From the NCBI GenBank assembly GCA_030248225.1, contig JASANE010018493.1:1-64000 (forward strand): 64,000 nt of DNA, written 5' to 3'. The notes beneath the pieces are model-generated. The model searched no databases and was not told the origin of the DNA. It saw only the letters and a program-made list of their open reading frames with translations. This stretch comes from Trileptium ribeirensis (Eukaryota; Nematoda; Enoplea; Enoplida; Thoracostomopsidae). Shown one piece after another: positions 63,901 through 64,000 of the stretch. Position numbers and translations under genes: made by a program. Every line of letters begins with the position of its first letter. Position 1 is the first letter of the stretch.

Positions 63901-63920
63901 TGACAACGGCACCGCAGGTG

Positions 63921-63929
63921 TATAAAAGG
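63921..63929 (+). promoter_or_regulatory. TATA box, candidate promoter for a gene beyond the window
   Basis: TATAAAAGG is a strong metazoan TATA box. About 28 bp downstream, TTTTAGTTTAG could be an initiator near 63948. The coding sequence would lie outside the window, so this is unconfirmed. Confidence 0.35.
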
Positions 63930-64000
63930 CAATCAGTATATGATTTTAGTTTAGTTTTGACCTTGATTTGAATACGTCGAAAGCGAAATCTCGCTCCTTT

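Overview
The window is animal nuclear DNA: about one third G+C, intron-rich and full of repeats, with no bacterial-type gene packing. One real host gene dominates it, on the minus strand. I rebuilt 17 coding exons from splice sites, intron phase and homology: they run from an ATG at 54224 to a stop at 15525. The join is phase-consistent at all 16 introns and gives 4335 nt, or 1444 codons plus stop. The product is a rabphilin: a Rab-binding zinc finger with an AGAWFYQGLPK motif, a long Ser/Thr/acidic linker, and C2A and C2B domains that keep all five calcium-binding Asp each. The gene covers about 39 kb. The first exon is unusual: it alone codes about 630 residues of Asn/Tyr/Ser/His-rich sequence that vertebrate rabphilins lack, as far as I recall them. 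The species is an invertebrate, but the sequence does not let me name the phylum.

Left flank (1-15.5 kb, downstream of the gene). This holds a decayed APE-type non-LTR retrotransposon (1-2.9 kb), a 2.2 kb G-rich minisatellite with a unit of about 24 bp (4.12-6.35 kb), a short array of 30-bp palindromes (6.38-6.56 kb), two GC-rich islands of probable mobile-element origin (7.2 and 9.2 kb), minus-strand tRNA-like SINE copies (10.9-11.4 kb), and a large foldback structure (11.36-15.07 kb). The foldback has inverted arms of about 730 bp, strongly palindromic end modules and a three-copy repeat in its centre. Its right edge lies about 460 bp from the rabphilin stop codon.

Gene body (15.5-54.2 kb). 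The introns carry most of the other features. These are a degenerate tandem copy of the last exon (15.7 kb), dispersed GC-capped repeats (16.5, 25.1 and 26.6 kb), a near-perfect 55-nt hairpin (19.16 kb), a full-length 2.49 kb piggyBac element with TTAA target duplications and a frameshifted transposase (29.47-31.96 kb), SINEs (23.6, 27.2 and 44.7 kb), a 77-bp satellite of about 18 units between the two zinc-finger exons (47.8-49.2 kb), and a 0.4 kb inverted-repeat MITE (50.3 kb).

Right flank (54.2-64 kb). This is mostly non-coding AT-rich DNA with one more GC-capped repeat and one more SINE near 55.5 kb. A good TATA box at 63921 on the plus strand may serve a gene that starts just past the window.

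Rabphilin binds Rab3/Rab27-GTP on secretory vesicles through its zinc finger, and phospholipid and SNAREs through its C2 domains. All the other coding sequence I can identify belongs to transposable elements.
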